Shown: piece by piece, positions 1-7,555 of the stretch
Layout of the letters: each line of letters starts with the position of its first letter
Position numbering within the stretch: the first letter of the stretch is position 1
Source of the DNA: Tannerellaceae bacterium
GTDB lineage: Bacteria > Bacteroidota > Bacteroidia > Bacteroidales > Tannerellaceae
NCBI GenBank assembly: GCA_031280645.1
Contig: JAITGL010000031.1
Coordinates: 1 to 8,092 of the forward strand
DNA: 8,092 nucleotides
Direction: 5' to 3'
Notes under the pieces: generated by a model
What the model was told of the DNA's origin: nothing
The model's input: only the letters and a program-made list of their open reading frames with translations
Databases searched by the model: none
Position numbers and translations under genes: made by a program

Positions 1-2
1 AT

Positions 3-80
3 AGAGCATTGAACAATGACAGTTTAAAACGTGCCAATTATTCTATTCTTATGGATTGTTATCGTAAAATTGTATCGTAA
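3..80 (+). CDS. Possible 3' end of an intron-encoded protein (partial, unrecognised)
   Basis: An open frame enters from the left edge and runs 25 codons to a TAA at 78-80. The visible residues end in LMDCYRKIVS and match no motif I recognise. The stop lies about 5 bp before a segment resembling domain V of a group II intron. In bacterial group II introns the reverse transcriptase/maturase gene sits in domain IV and often stops just before domain V, so position is the only argument for this call. It could equally be a chance open frame, since 25 codons is too short to judge. Confidence 0.25.
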   Translation, partial: RALNNDSLKRANYSILMDCYRKIVS

Positions 81-84
81 GTAA

Positions 85-152
85 GGAACCGCCCTGGTAT
101 CGAACGGTGTGAGAGGACGAAACGGGAAATAATCCCGTTTCGCCTACTCGAT
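85..152 (+). mobile_element. 3' end of a group II intron (domains V-VI), domain V apparently shortened
   Basis: Positions 85-116 contain GGAACCGCC and GTGTGAGAGG, which I recall as the flanks of domain V in one class of bacterial group II introns. The CGC catalytic-triad sequence falls at 90-92. Only ACCG (88-91) and CGGT (105-108) can pair, around a 13-nt loop, so this domain V is shorter than the usual ~34 nt and has probably lost its distal arm. Domain VI is well formed: GAG 111-113 pairs with CTC 147-149, AGG 114-116 with CCT 143-145, and CGAAACGGGA 118-127 with TCCCGTTTCG 133-142. A146 is left bulged at the branch-point position, 6 nt before a plausible 3' splice site after T152 (intron ending in AT). 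The pattern match is from memory. The alternative is a simple terminator hairpin at 118-142. Confidence 0.5.
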
Positions 153-314
153 TCGCCGGATTTATTTTACCGGATAGCAATGAAACAAAATTAATTATTC
201 GAGATTATCCACAATAATGCGGATAGAGCCCTTTTCCTTTTTTGAGAGTAGCGCTTTTTAATCGCAGATTATTTAAAGGTATCTTTGGCAAATAATTTCA
301 AAATCTATATCAAC
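153..314 (+). promoter_or_regulatory. Promoter of the GH50-like lipoprotein gene
   Basis: TATCTTTG at 280-287 is an exact match to the Bacteroides -7 consensus TAnnTTTG. A weak -33-like TTTA lies at 257-260, 19 bp upstream, where TTTG is usual. Transcription would start around 293-297, giving a leader of about 20 nt before the ATG at 315. The rest of the stretch (153-256) is AT-rich and I see no gene in it. If the intron call is right, this is the 3' exon side of the insertion. Confidence 0.6.
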
Positions 315-2450
315 ATGAATCGAACATTTTTCATTGTATTATTGCTTACCGCTTTACTTTCTTCATGTATTGTGAAGGATAACGGCGGTGATTTTAGCTT
401 GGAGAAAATCGCAAAGAACAATTCGGGCATTGCGGTTTTGGCGGAGTCTGATGTTTTTAACGGAAAAACATTGCACATATCCCCCGAAGGAGGGAATAAG
501 GGACTTGCCGTGTGGGAAAAAACAAAGGCGCAGAATGATTTGAAAGGCAAATATCTTGTGTGCGAGATCTTTGGCGACAACGAGTTCAGCGGCGTTATCA
601 ACATTGAGTTCTACCGGGCCAACGACAACCTTGCGGCTGAAAAGATAGTTCTACAAAGCGGAGAGCAGGCTGTTGCAGAGGGCGAGAGGCCGCGGATTTC
701 GTCGCTCGTCGGCATTTTACCCAGATTGAAAACCAAGGTGGTTTTTCCGTTGAGTTATCTTGATGCGCAAACGCTGTTCTTGCCGCGGTCGCCTAGGCAA
801 CTGAAGGGAACGATGAGCGGTAACCGGATTGATATTAACGATGTAAGCAAAATTTTGCTCCGCTTCGGGCCGTATTCGGATCCGCACTTCCTGCCGGTTT
901 ACGAGATTGCCTCCGTAGCTGTTCTCGACTCGGTTCCCGATCCTTACCCGCCGGCCGAAAGTCCTGAAATAGATATGTTCGGGCAATGGAACCGGAAAGA
1001 TTGGAAAGGTAAAGTTAAGAGCGAGCAGGAGTTGAAATCTCTCAACTTGGCATATGAACAAAAAGCTACCTCCTCCGCCCCGCCGTCTGACTGGAGCCAA
1101 TACGGCGGTTGGAAGGGTAAACGATTCGAGGCCACGGGATTTTTCCGCACCCAGCACGACGGCAAGCGCTGGTGGCTGGTCGACCCCGACGGTTACGCTT
1201 TTCTGAGCATCGGAGTTGATTGCATCAGGGCAAACTCGTCGGGCCCTGTTAACGGCATAGAAGATTTATTTGAGTGGCTCCCGGCCGAGGGCGACGAGCG
1301 GTTCGCCGAAGCCATGGGAGGCGGGAACAATCGTGGAAAGATGATGGATTTTTACATTTCAAATCTTATCCGGGTTTACGGCGGCGAGTGGAAAGACAAA
1401 TGGCGCTCCACCACGGCCGGAATGATGAGGGCTTTGCGCTTCAACACCGTAGGCAACTGGTCGGAGATAGAGTTCGCAAGGTTGGCCCGTATCCCTTACG
1501 CTCTTCCCTTACAGAGATTTCCGACAACAAAAGTGTTGCTATATCGCGACTTCCCCGACGTATTCGCCGACGAGTATCGTACAAATGCCGTGAGGTTTGC
1601 CGCGCAGCTCGAATCCTTTAAAAACGATCCGTACTTGATAGGATATTTCTTGCGAAACGAGCCTGAATGGGCTTTCGGCTATCATAATCTTGCCTACGAG
1701 ATGTTTGGCGATAACCGTCAATCTGCCACCAAAGACCGTTTCGTTGCCTGGCTTGAGGAGCGATACGGCTCGGTTGACAAGCTCAACTCCGCATGGTTAC
1801 TCACCCTGAAATCGTTCGACGAGCTGAAGCAGGCAACTTTCAAGAGCTATCCTTCGCCAACGGCCGACAAGGATTTCTATGCGTTTTCGGAGATAATGGT
1901 CGGGCTATATGTTGATATTCCTTGCAACGAAGTTAAAAAGATCGACAGCCGACATCTAAATCTCGGCATGCGTTACGCCTGGCTAAGCTCCGACCTACTG
2001 TACAAAGCCGGCGAACGCTTCGACGTTTTCTCGATCAACGGATACGGAATTAATCCGCCTCCAACGGCCGAGATAGCACGCATCAGCGGCAAGCCGGTAA
2101 TGATAGGCGAGTTTCACCACGGAGCCGTTGACCGTGCCTTGCCTGCCACCGGTATAACCGGCGTACTCACGCAAGCCGACCGCGCCTCGGCCTATCGCAA
2201 CTACATCGAACAAGGTTTTGCACGCCCCGAACTAATCGGCATGCACTATTTCCAATGGGTTGACCAGCCTTACTACGGCCGCTTCGACGGCGAAAACTAT
2301 AACATCGGCATCGTTAACCAATCCAACCTCCCTTACGAGGAGTTATCGGAGGCCGCAATAATAACGAATGAGCGAATTTACAAAGTGGCCGAGGGACTTG
2401 AGGCGCCATACAAAGCCGATCTGACCATTGTGCCGCCTATCCATTATTAA
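315..2450 (+). CDS. Lipoprotein glycoside hydrolase related to GH50 (beta-agarase family)
   Basis: Predicted secreted lipoprotein of 711 residues. Starting at ATG 315 gives a type II signal peptide (MNRTFFIVLLLTALLSSC) with lipobox LSSC and the acylated Cys at 18. A TTG 30 bp upstream is in frame but lies inside the -7 promoter element, so it cannot be the start. Residues ~30-215 look like a beta-rich N-terminal domain. A TIM-barrel catalytic region begins around 270 with RWWLVDPDGYAFLSIGVDC (285-303), a hallmark of GH50 agarases. The probable acid/base is E449 in FLRNEPEW and the probable nucleophile is E599 in VMIGEFHHG. Their spacing of 150 residues resembles characterised GH50 enzymes. 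YFQWVDQPYYGR (645-656) fits the last barrel strand. GH50 members cleave agarose, but many Bacteroidota homologues are uncharacterised and the substrate here is unknown. No SusC/SusD pair is visible nearby. Family assignment is fairly secure; activity is not. Confidence 0.8.
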   Translation: MNRTFFIVLLLTALLSSCIVKDNGGDFSLEKIAKNNSGIAVLAESDVFNGKTLHISPEGGNKGLAVWEKTKAQNDLKGKYLVCEIFGDNEFSGVINIEFYRANDNLAAEKIVLQSGEQAVAEGERPRISSLVGILPRLKTKVVFPLSYLDAQTLFLPRSPRQLKGTMSGNRIDINDVSKILLRFGPYSDPHFLPVYEIASVAVLDSVPDPYPPAESPEIDMFGQWNRKDWKGKVKSEQELKSLNLAYEQKATSSAPPSDWSQYGGWKGKRFEATGFFRTQHDGKRWWLVDPDGYAFLSIGVDCIRANSSGPVNGIEDLFEWLPAEGDERFAEAMGGGNNRGKMMDFYISNLIRVYGGEWKDKWRSTTAGMMRALRFNTVGNWSEIEFARLARIPYALPLQRFPTTKVLLYRDFPDVFADEYRTNAVRFAAQLESFKNDPYLIGYFLRNEPEWAFGYHNLAYEMFGDNRQSATKDRFVAWLEERYGSVDKLNSAWLLTLKSFDELKQATFKSYPSPTADKDFYAFSEIMVGLYVDIPCNEVKKIDSRHLNLGMRYAWLSSDLLYKAGERFDVFSINGYGINPPPTAEIARISGKPVMIGEFHHGAVDRALPATGITGVLTQADRASAYRNYIEQGFARPELIGMHYFQWVDQPYYGRFDGENYNIGIVNQSNLPYEELSEAAIITNERIYKVAEGLEAPYKADLTIVPPIHY

Positions 2451-2508
2451 TGTTGTCGCATTTTTCCCTGGGAGATATATTCGATAAGAGGTAGATATTT
2501 TACAACAG

Positions 2509-2544
2509 AACGGGTTCGGAAGTTTTCATGTTTCCGAACCCGTT
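2509..2544. terminator. Hairpin between convergent genes, probably bidirectional terminator
   Basis: A perfect 13-bp inverted repeat, AACGGGTTCGGAA (2509-2521) and TTCCGAACCCGTT (2532-2544), is separated by a 10-nt loop. It lies 58 bp after the GH50-like stop and 23 bp after the stop of the converging flavin reductase-like gene, so it can serve both. There is no clear T-tract on either side, so efficiency is uncertain. Confidence 0.65.
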
Positions 2545-2567
2545 GCTACGAATAATGGGTTGTATTG

Positions 2568-3128
2568 TCAGGATTGTTTTAGCCAAACGCGTATAATTTC
2601 ACCGAATACATATTGGCGTATTTCGTCTTCATTTGTGTATGCTTCGTTCAGGTAGTCTTTGGCTTCTTGCGTATAAAAGTCGTCAATACTTGGCGTAGTA
2701 ATCTGCATTAATTTACATTCGATAATCAATCGGGCTTCTTTAAACGAGATATTTCCCGAAGGAAGTTCAACGGTTGTTAATGCAACCTCTTTCATTTTGT
2801 CGCTATCCTGTCCTGATTTACTTCCCAGGAACATTACCTGTTTCCTGTATTCGTCGGGGAAATAAGATAGCGTATATTTCTGTTCTTTCTTAATCAGATT
2901 GAGAGTATAACGCTTTATCGGGAAGAGGCAGAGAGTTACGGGTTTCTTTAAAAGAATCCCCATACCGCCTCCGCTGGCCGTCATTGAATTGTACGATTCT
3001 TTATTGCCTGCGGTGACAACGGGGAAGCTTTCGCCTACTAAAGTGAATACGCTGTCTTGTATTTCTTGGGGCAGGATGGGTTTAAATAGTTGTTTGAAGT
3101 TGCTTTCGTTTTGGTAAATATGGTTCAT
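2568..3128 (-). CDS. Flavin reductase-like FMN-binding protein
   Basis: A 186-residue protein with the split-barrel fold of the flavin reductase-like family (PF01613), probably cytoplasmic and dimeric. Visible family landmarks are NSMTASGGGMG (47-57, the FMN-contacting segment), KPVTLCLFPIKRYTLNLIK (62-80), YTLSYF (85-90), LGSKSGQDSDKM (101-112) and a closing strand YVFGEIIRVW (173-182). Length is normal for the family. Members bind FMN and either reduce it with NAD(P)H or use it in other redox steps, so the exact reaction cannot be read from the sequence. It lies 53 bp downstream of the GNAT gene on the same strand with no convincing promoter between them, so co-transcription is likely. Base composition is more AT-rich than glgB and its neighbour. 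The gene ends in TGA. Confidence 0.8.
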   Translation of the reverse strand: MNHIYQNESNFKQLFKPILPQEIQDSVFTLVGESFPVVTAGNKESYNSMTASGGGMGILLKKPVTLCLFPIKRYTLNLIKKEQKYTLSYFPDEYRKQVMFLGSKSGQDSDKMKEVALTTVELPSGNISFKEARLIIECKLMQITTPSIDDFYTQEAKDYLNEAYTNEDEIRQYVFGEIIRVWLKQS

Positions 3129-3181
3129 TGTTTCTTAGGTTTGCGCTCTTGCGGAGCGGTTAATAATTTGGTTGTTATGAC

Positions 3182-3631
3182 TTATATGTCTTTTGAAAAG
3201 CAAATGCTGCTATCCAGGCATTCGTATTGTCCGTAATTGGGAATTTGCGAATAGCCTTTCATTCGATAGAGGGCGATAGCTTGGGGTAACTTGTTGCTTG
3301 TTTCCAGAATACATCTGCCGAAGTTGAGCTCCTTTGCCCATTGTTCGAGCTCGTTTAATATAATGGAGGCAATACCTCTTCTTCGTTCCGATTCTACAAC
3401 GAACATTCTCTTTATTTCCATTGTGTCCGGAGAGTATTCCCTGATGGCGCCGCAACCTACTGCTTCATTTGCGGAGTATATTATAATGCAGTGTTTAATC
3501 GTATCAATTTTATTGCATGATTTGCAGATTGAATGGGGTGTTCTGTTGGCCTTAGCTAAATAATCGTCTAAGTATCCAACGAGCTTTCGGAAGTCTTTGT
3601 TTGCGGAGTTTGTTCTTTTAATTGTTATCAT
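3182..3631 (-). CDS. GNAT family N-acetyltransferase
   Basis: A 149-residue single-domain acetyltransferase. GNAT motif A is clear: a beta strand EIKRMFVV (72-79), the acetyl-CoA pyrophosphate-binding loop ERRRGIA (82-88, pattern R/QxxGxG/A with A in the last position), then helix SIILNELEQWAK. Motif B follows as CILETSNKLPQAIALYRMKGY (107-127), typical of small GNATs whose last helix carries an aromatic after LYxxxG. The start at 3631 gives full-family length. The acyl acceptor (amino acid, peptide, polyamine or drug) cannot be inferred. A short Cys-rich stretch, CKSCNKIDTIKHC (36-48), in the variable N-terminal part is slightly unusual. The gene begins 8 bp after the stop of a small interrupted reading frame and precedes the flavin reductase-like gene, so these probably form one AT-rich transcription unit. 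Confidence 0.85.
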   Translation of the reverse strand: MITIKRTNSANKDFRKLVGYLDDYLAKANRTPHSICKSCNKIDTIKHCIIIYSANEAVGCGAIREYSPDTMEIKRMFVVESERRRGIASIILNELEQWAKELNFGRCILETSNKLPQAIALYRMKGYSQIPNYGQYECLDSSICFSKDI

Positions 3632-3639
3632 CTTTCAGT

Positions 3640-3798
3640 TTAGTTATTTCGATTTATCAGATTAATAACCGCCTTAACCATCATATCCTTTGAGAGAAGT
3701 TTAATGGTTTGCTTCAAATCGTCTAACTGTTCGAGCTTTGCCCGTTGATTAACACAGTTGATGTTGTTCGCTACCCATATGTTCTACAATAGAATCAT
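3640..3798 (-). pseudogene. Small reading frame with in-frame amber codon, unrecognised
   Basis: Reading the - strand from ATG at 3798, the frame is M-I-L-L, then TAG (3784-3786), then 47 open codons to TAA (3640-3642). The second part looks protein-like: VANNINCVNQRAKLEQLDDL, then KQTIKLLSKDMMVKAVINLI, a charged helix-forming run. Its stop is 8 bp before the GNAT start, as expected for an operon partner. No sensible start codon lies between the TAG and the first 20 residues. I do not recognise the family. The NNIN run faintly recalls MobC-type mobilisation proteins, but the rest does not, so I make no assignment. Options are a gene killed by a nonsense mutation, the 3' end of a truncated gene, or chance. 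Confidence 0.35.
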
Positions 3799-3816
3799 AT
3801 AGATACCCTACGGGGG

Positions 3817-3824
3817 CGAAGATA
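3817..3824 (-). promoter_or_regulatory. Weak -7-like element upstream of the - strand cluster
   Basis: The - strand reads TATCTTCG, one mismatch from TAnnTTTG, 18 bp ahead of the ATG at 3798. No -33 TTTG was found at the proper spacing. It is the best candidate for driving the small frame, GNAT and flavin reductase-like genes, but it is weak. Confidence 0.25.
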
Positions 3825-3897
3825 TGAATTCTTATGATAAAATCAGCCGGCCCCGCCTTGCCGAAATTATCGCCCAAGCATAATTACCGCAGAATAT

Positions 3898-3905
3898 TAT
3901 CTTTG
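3898..3905 (+). promoter_or_regulatory. -7 promoter element of glgB operon
   Basis: TATCTTTG is an exact match to the Bacteroides -7 consensus TAnnTTTG and is identical to the element before the GH50-like gene. It lies 23 bp before the glgB ATG. The leader between them is almost entirely A/T, as is common before well-translated Bacteroidota genes that lack Shine-Dalgarno sites. I could not find a good -33 TTTG 19-21 bp upstream. Confidence 0.6.
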
Positions 3906-3928
3906 CGTTACATTATATATATATCATT

Positions 3929-5947
3929 ATGAAAAAACAATTGAACCTCGTACTTAACGACCCTTGGCTGGAGCCCTATGCCGACGCTATCAACGGACGA
4001 TACGACTTTGTTTGCCGTAAAGAGGAGGAGCTAACTATGAACGGCCGGCAATCGCTCGGCGATTTTGCTTCCGGATACCTTTACTTTGGCTTGCACCGTA
4101 GGGCCGACGGAGGATGGACATTTCGCGAATGGGCCCCGGCAGCCACCGCGATCTATCTTACGGGCGACTTTAATAACTGGCAGAAAAACGAAGCCTACCG
4201 CTTAGCTGCCGTCGGCAACGGCGTTTGGGAAATTAACCTCGACAACAACCAAATGAAGCATACCGACCTCTACAAGCTGCGCATGGAATGGAACGGAGGA
4301 TGGGGCGAACGAATCCCCGCCTGGTGCCGACGGGTAGTGCAAGACAAGCATACCATGATTTTCAGCGCGCAGGTATGGGACCCTCCCGCGCCGTACATGT
4401 TCCGCTGCAACAACTTTTGCCCGGATACCGCGCCCATGCTCATTTACGAATGTCACGTAGGGATGAGTTCGCCGGATGAGAAGGTGGGAAGTTGGACGGA
4501 GTTCCGCCTCGACATTTTGCCGCGTATCGTGAAGGCCGGATACAATACCATACAGATTATGGCCGTGCAGGAGCATCCTTATTACGGATCGTTCGGCTAC
4601 CACGTAAGCAGCTTTTTTGCTCCCTCGTCGCGCTTCGGTACGCCGGAGGAGCTGAAGGAGCTTATCGACGAGGCTCACTCGCGCGGAGTAGCGGTAATCA
4701 TGGACATTGTTCACAGCCATGCCGTGAAGAACGAAACCGAGGGGCTGGGGCGTTTCGACGGATCGGCCGCGCAATACTTCCACGAAGGCAGCCGCCGCGA
4801 GCATCCCGCCTGGGATTCGCTTTGCTTTAATTACGGCAAAAACGAAACCATCCACTTCCTCCTCTCCAACTGCAAATACTGGCTCGACGAGTTCCGCTTC
4901 GACGGATTCCGCTTCGACGGCGTTACTTCAATGCTCTATTACAGCCACGGCCTCGGCGAAACGTTTGGAAGCTATGCCGACTATTACAACGGAGCCCAAG
5001 ACGGCGACGCCATCGCCTATCTTACCCTCGCCAATAAGCTTATCCACCAGGTTAATCCTCGCGCAGTAACTATTGCCGAAGAGGTGAGCGGTATGCCCGG
5101 ACTTGCCGTTACGGTTGCCGACGGAGGATACGGATTCGATTATCGAATGGCAATGAACATCCCCGATTTCTGGATAAAAACCATAAAGGAACGTCGCGAC
5201 GAAGATTGGAGCCCAACGGCTATATGGTGGGAAACAACCAACCGACGGGCCGACGAGCAAACCATAAGCTACGCCGAAAGCCACGACCAGGCCCTGGTGG
5301 GCGACAAAACCATCATCTTTCGCCTCATCGACGCCGAAATGTATTGGCACATGGGGCGCAACGACCGCAACTTTATAGTTGACCGCGGAATGGCCCTCCA
5401 TAAAATGATACGCCTCATCACCCTGGCAACCATCAACGGAGGATACTTAAACTTTATGGGCAACGAATTCGGCCATCCGGAGTGGATCGACTTCCCGCGG
5501 GAAGGCAACGGATGGTCGTATAAATACGCCCGGCGGCAATGGAATCTTGTAGACAACGAAAACCTTAAGTACCGCTTCCTCGCCTGCTTCGACGCCGCCA
5601 TGATAGCCCTCGTCCGCAGCGTGAAAAGCTTCCAGTCGCTGCCGCTCGTCAAGGTGTGGCATAATGAAAGCGATCAGGTGCTGGCCTTTATGCGCGGGCA
5701 CATGTTGTTTGTATTCAACTTTAACCCCCTGCGCTCGTTTACCGGCTACGGCCTGCCCGTTCCGGCCGGCTCATACCAAACGGAGCTTAATACCGACGCC
5801 CTGCCCTTCGGAGGCTTTGGCCTCGCCGACGACTCGGTAGTTCATCACACCGCTTACGACCCCCTCTACGCCGCCGAAGGAAAAGGATGGCTAAAACTCT
5901 ACCTGCCGGCCCGAACGGCAATCGGAATAGTGAGAATCATAAATTAA
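3929..5947 (+). CDS. glgB: 1,4-alpha-glucan (glycogen) branching enzyme, GH13 eukaryote-like subtype
   Basis: A 672-residue cytoplasmic enzyme that cuts alpha-1,4-glucan chains and re-attaches them through alpha-1,6 bonds in glycogen synthesis (EC 2.4.1.18). An N-terminal CBM48 module spans ~45-150 (FREWAPAATAIYLTGDFNNW at 65-84). The GH13 barrel follows with all four conserved regions: I, DIVHSH (259-264); II, DGFRFDGVTSM (325-335) with nucleophile D330; III, IAEEVSG (382-388) with acid/base E384; IV, ESHDQ (450-454) with transition-state stabiliser D453. The C-terminal all-beta domain starts near 570. DGFRFDGVTSMLY, the ~670-residue length and AEEVSG place it with animal and plant branching enzymes (GH13_8 type) rather than the E. 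coli-type GH13_9 enzymes. The start follows an AT-rich leader. It is probably co-transcribed with the GHL10 lipoprotein gene 46 bp downstream. All catalytic residues are present. Confidence 0.95.
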   Translation: MKKQLNLVLNDPWLEPYADAINGRYDFVCRKEEELTMNGRQSLGDFASGYLYFGLHRRADGGWTFREWAPAATAIYLTGDFNNWQKNEAYRLAAVGNGVWEINLDNNQMKHTDLYKLRMEWNGGWGERIPAWCRRVVQDKHTMIFSAQVWDPPAPYMFRCNNFCPDTAPMLIYECHVGMSSPDEKVGSWTEFRLDILPRIVKAGYNTIQIMAVQEHPYYGSFGYHVSSFFAPSSRFGTPEELKELIDEAHSRGVAVIMDIVHSHAVKNETEGLGRFDGSAAQYFHEGSRREHPAWDSLCFNYGKNETIHFLLSNCKYWLDEFRFDGFRFDGVTSMLYYSHGLGETFGSYADYYNGAQDGDAIAYLTLANKLIHQVNPRAVTIAEEVSGMPGLAVTVADGGYGFDYRMAMNIPDFWIKTIKERRDEDWSPTAIWWETTNRRADEQTISYAESHDQALVGDKTIIFRLIDAEMYWHMGRNDRNFIVDRGMALHKMIRLITLATINGGYLNFMGNEFGHPEWIDFPREGNGWSYKYARRQWNLVDNENLKYRFLACFDAAMIALVRSVKSFQSLPLVKVWHNESDQVLAFMRGHMLFVFNFNPLRSFTGYGLPVPAGSYQTELNTDALPFGGFGLADDSVVHHTAYDPLYAAEGKGWLKLYLPARTAIGIVRIIN

Positions 5948-5993
5948 AAAACAGCCCGCTAAGCCATAATTCAAAACATAAATCTATCAAGCA

Positions 5994-7529
5994 ATGCTGA
6001 ACCGGAATATTTATTTTACAGCGATAATAATAATAACAAGCGCTCTCCTCGCCGGATGCTCCTCGCGCCGCATGGCAATAGGCTCCGGAGAAGTACCCGA
6101 GCCCAAGCGCGAATTTCGCGGAGCATGGATCCAAACCGTATATCAATACGAATACAAAGACATGAGCCCCGCACGGATGCGCGAAGACTTTACCCGGAAG
6201 CTCGACAACCTGAAATCGTACGGCATCAACGCCATCCTGTTCCAGGTAAGACCCGAAGCCGACGCCTTTTACAAATCAAAGCTCGAACCCTGGAGCCGCT
6301 TCTACACCGGCGTACAAGGCCGCGCCCCCGAAGCCGACTTCGACCTCATGCAATTCCTCATCGCCGAATGTCGCAAGCGCAACATCGAGTTTCACGCATG
6401 GCTAAATCCCTACCGCGCCGGAGCTGCAGGCAGCCGCGAATTTGCGCCCTCGCACATCATGCGCCGGTATCCCGAACGGTTCCTCGCCTACGACAACCTT
6501 ATTTACTTCGATCCCGGAGAACCCCAAAACCGACAATTCATTTGCAGCGTGGTAGAAGACATCGTTGCCCGGTACGATGTTGACGGCATCCACATGGACG
6601 ACTACTTTTACCCCTATCCCCTCCCCGGCCTGTCATTCCCCGACAGCAGCAGCTTTGACCGCTACGGACGCGCCGCCGGCTATACCAACGAAACCCGCGG
6701 CAACTGGCGCCGGGCCAACGTAAACATGCTCATACGCGAGATAAGCGAAGCCATCCGACACACAAAGCCCTGGGTGCGATTCGGCATAAGCCCCTTCGGC
6801 ATTTATCGCAACATAAAAAACACCCCCGACGGCTCCGGAAGCTTCACCAACGGGCTGCAATGCTACGACGACCTCTTTACCGACATACTCCTATGGGCCC
6901 GCAAAGGCTGGATCGACTACATGATGCCGCAAGTATACTGGGAAATAGGCCACGCCGCCGCCGACTACGCCACCCTCGTAAACTGGTGGAACAACAACTC
7001 CGAAGGCCGCCACCTCTACATCGGACAAGACGTATCGCGAACCATGAAAGCCGGCCAGCTCGGACAAAAGATGCTCTACTCACGCCTCCTCGACAACATA
7101 TCCGGCAACTGCTTCTGGCCCGCCAACGAGCTGCTCTGGAACACAAGCGGCGTTGCCGACAGCCTCCGTCAAACCTACCACCGCCATCCCGCCCTCATCC
7201 CCGCCTACAATCACAAGAGCAAAGCCCTCCCGCGCGAAGTAACAAACCTGAGAGCCGAGACTGCCCCAGCCGGCATCCGCATCTATTGGGACGCCTACTC
7301 GCAGCCCGGCAACCCCGAATCATCCCATTACTACGTTGTATACTATTTCCCCGACAAAGGCCCCATGGACCGCAACGACCCTTCGAACATCCTTGAAGTA
7401 ACCCCCGAACAATTCGCCATCCTGCCCTACGCCCGCTTCAAGGGCAACGCCTGCCGCATAGTGGTATCCGCCGTAAACCGCTTCCATAACGAAACGAAAA
7501 AAGGCGCGATAATCAGGATAGAAAAATAA
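5994..7529 (+). CDS. GHL10 (DUF187) family glycan hydrolase lipoprotein, DigH/YngK-like
   Basis: A 511-residue exported lipoprotein. The signal peptide, rich in Ile (TAIIIITSALLAGC), ends in lipobox LAGC with the acylated Cys at 22. Residues ~38-340 form the glycosyl-hydrolase-like 10 barrel (PF02638). It shows REFRGAWIQTV (39-49), ILFQVRPEADAFY (81-93), HAWLNPYRA (134-142), VDGIHMDDYFYP (197-208, with acidic D203 and D204 as catalytic candidates), RFGISPFGIYRN (262-273) and DYMMPQVYWE (308-317). Residues ~415-510 look like a fibronectin type III-like beta domain. E. coli DigH (YddW), of the same family, cleaves peptide-free peptidoglycan strands. The substrate here, peptidoglycan or another polysaccharide, is inferred only from that kinship. 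The gene follows glgB after 46 bp with no promoter seen, and precedes a strong terminator. Its third positions are very C-rich compared with the AT-rich - strand cluster. Confidence 0.85.
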   Translation: MLNRNIYFTAIIIITSALLAGCSSRRMAIGSGEVPEPKREFRGAWIQTVYQYEYKDMSPARMREDFTRKLDNLKSYGINAILFQVRPEADAFYKSKLEPWSRFYTGVQGRAPEADFDLMQFLIAECRKRNIEFHAWLNPYRAGAAGSREFAPSHIMRRYPERFLAYDNLIYFDPGEPQNRQFICSVVEDIVARYDVDGIHMDDYFYPYPLPGLSFPDSSSFDRYGRAAGYTNETRGNWRRANVNMLIREISEAIRHTKPWVRFGISPFGIYRNIKNTPDGSGSFTNGLQCYDDLFTDILLWARKGWIDYMMPQVYWEIGHAAADYATLVNWWNNNSEGRHLYIGQDVSRTMKAGQLGQKMLYSRLLDNISGNCFWPANELLWNTSGVADSLRQTYHRHPALIPAYNHKSKALPREVTNLRAETAPAGIRIYWDAYSQPGNPESSHYYVVYYFPDKGPMDRNDPSNILEVTPEQFAILPYARFKGNACRIVVSAVNRFHNETKKGAIIRIEK

Positions 7530-7555
7530 GTATTATCGGAAGATAATAACGCCGG

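Noticed and set aside
3137..3160. Small hairpin CGCTC-TTGCG-GAGCG between GNAT and flavin reductase-like genes as a terminator
   Set aside because: The stem is only 5 bp and no T-tract follows on the - strand. The genes are more likely co-transcribed.
4202..4855. Long - strand open frame opposite glgB
   Set aside because: It is fully antisense to a gene with all GH13 motifs and gives no recognisable protein. It is a codon-bias shadow.
6860..7396. Long + strand frame inside the GHL10 gene, rich in Arg and Pro
   Set aside because: Its composition is the usual product of reading a C-rich gene out of frame, and the GHL10 frame has clear family motifs there.
3929..7529. Full glycogen operon (glgC, glgA, glgP)
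   Set aside because: Only glgB is present. The neighbour is a GHL10 lipoprotein, not a glycogen synthase or phosphorylase.
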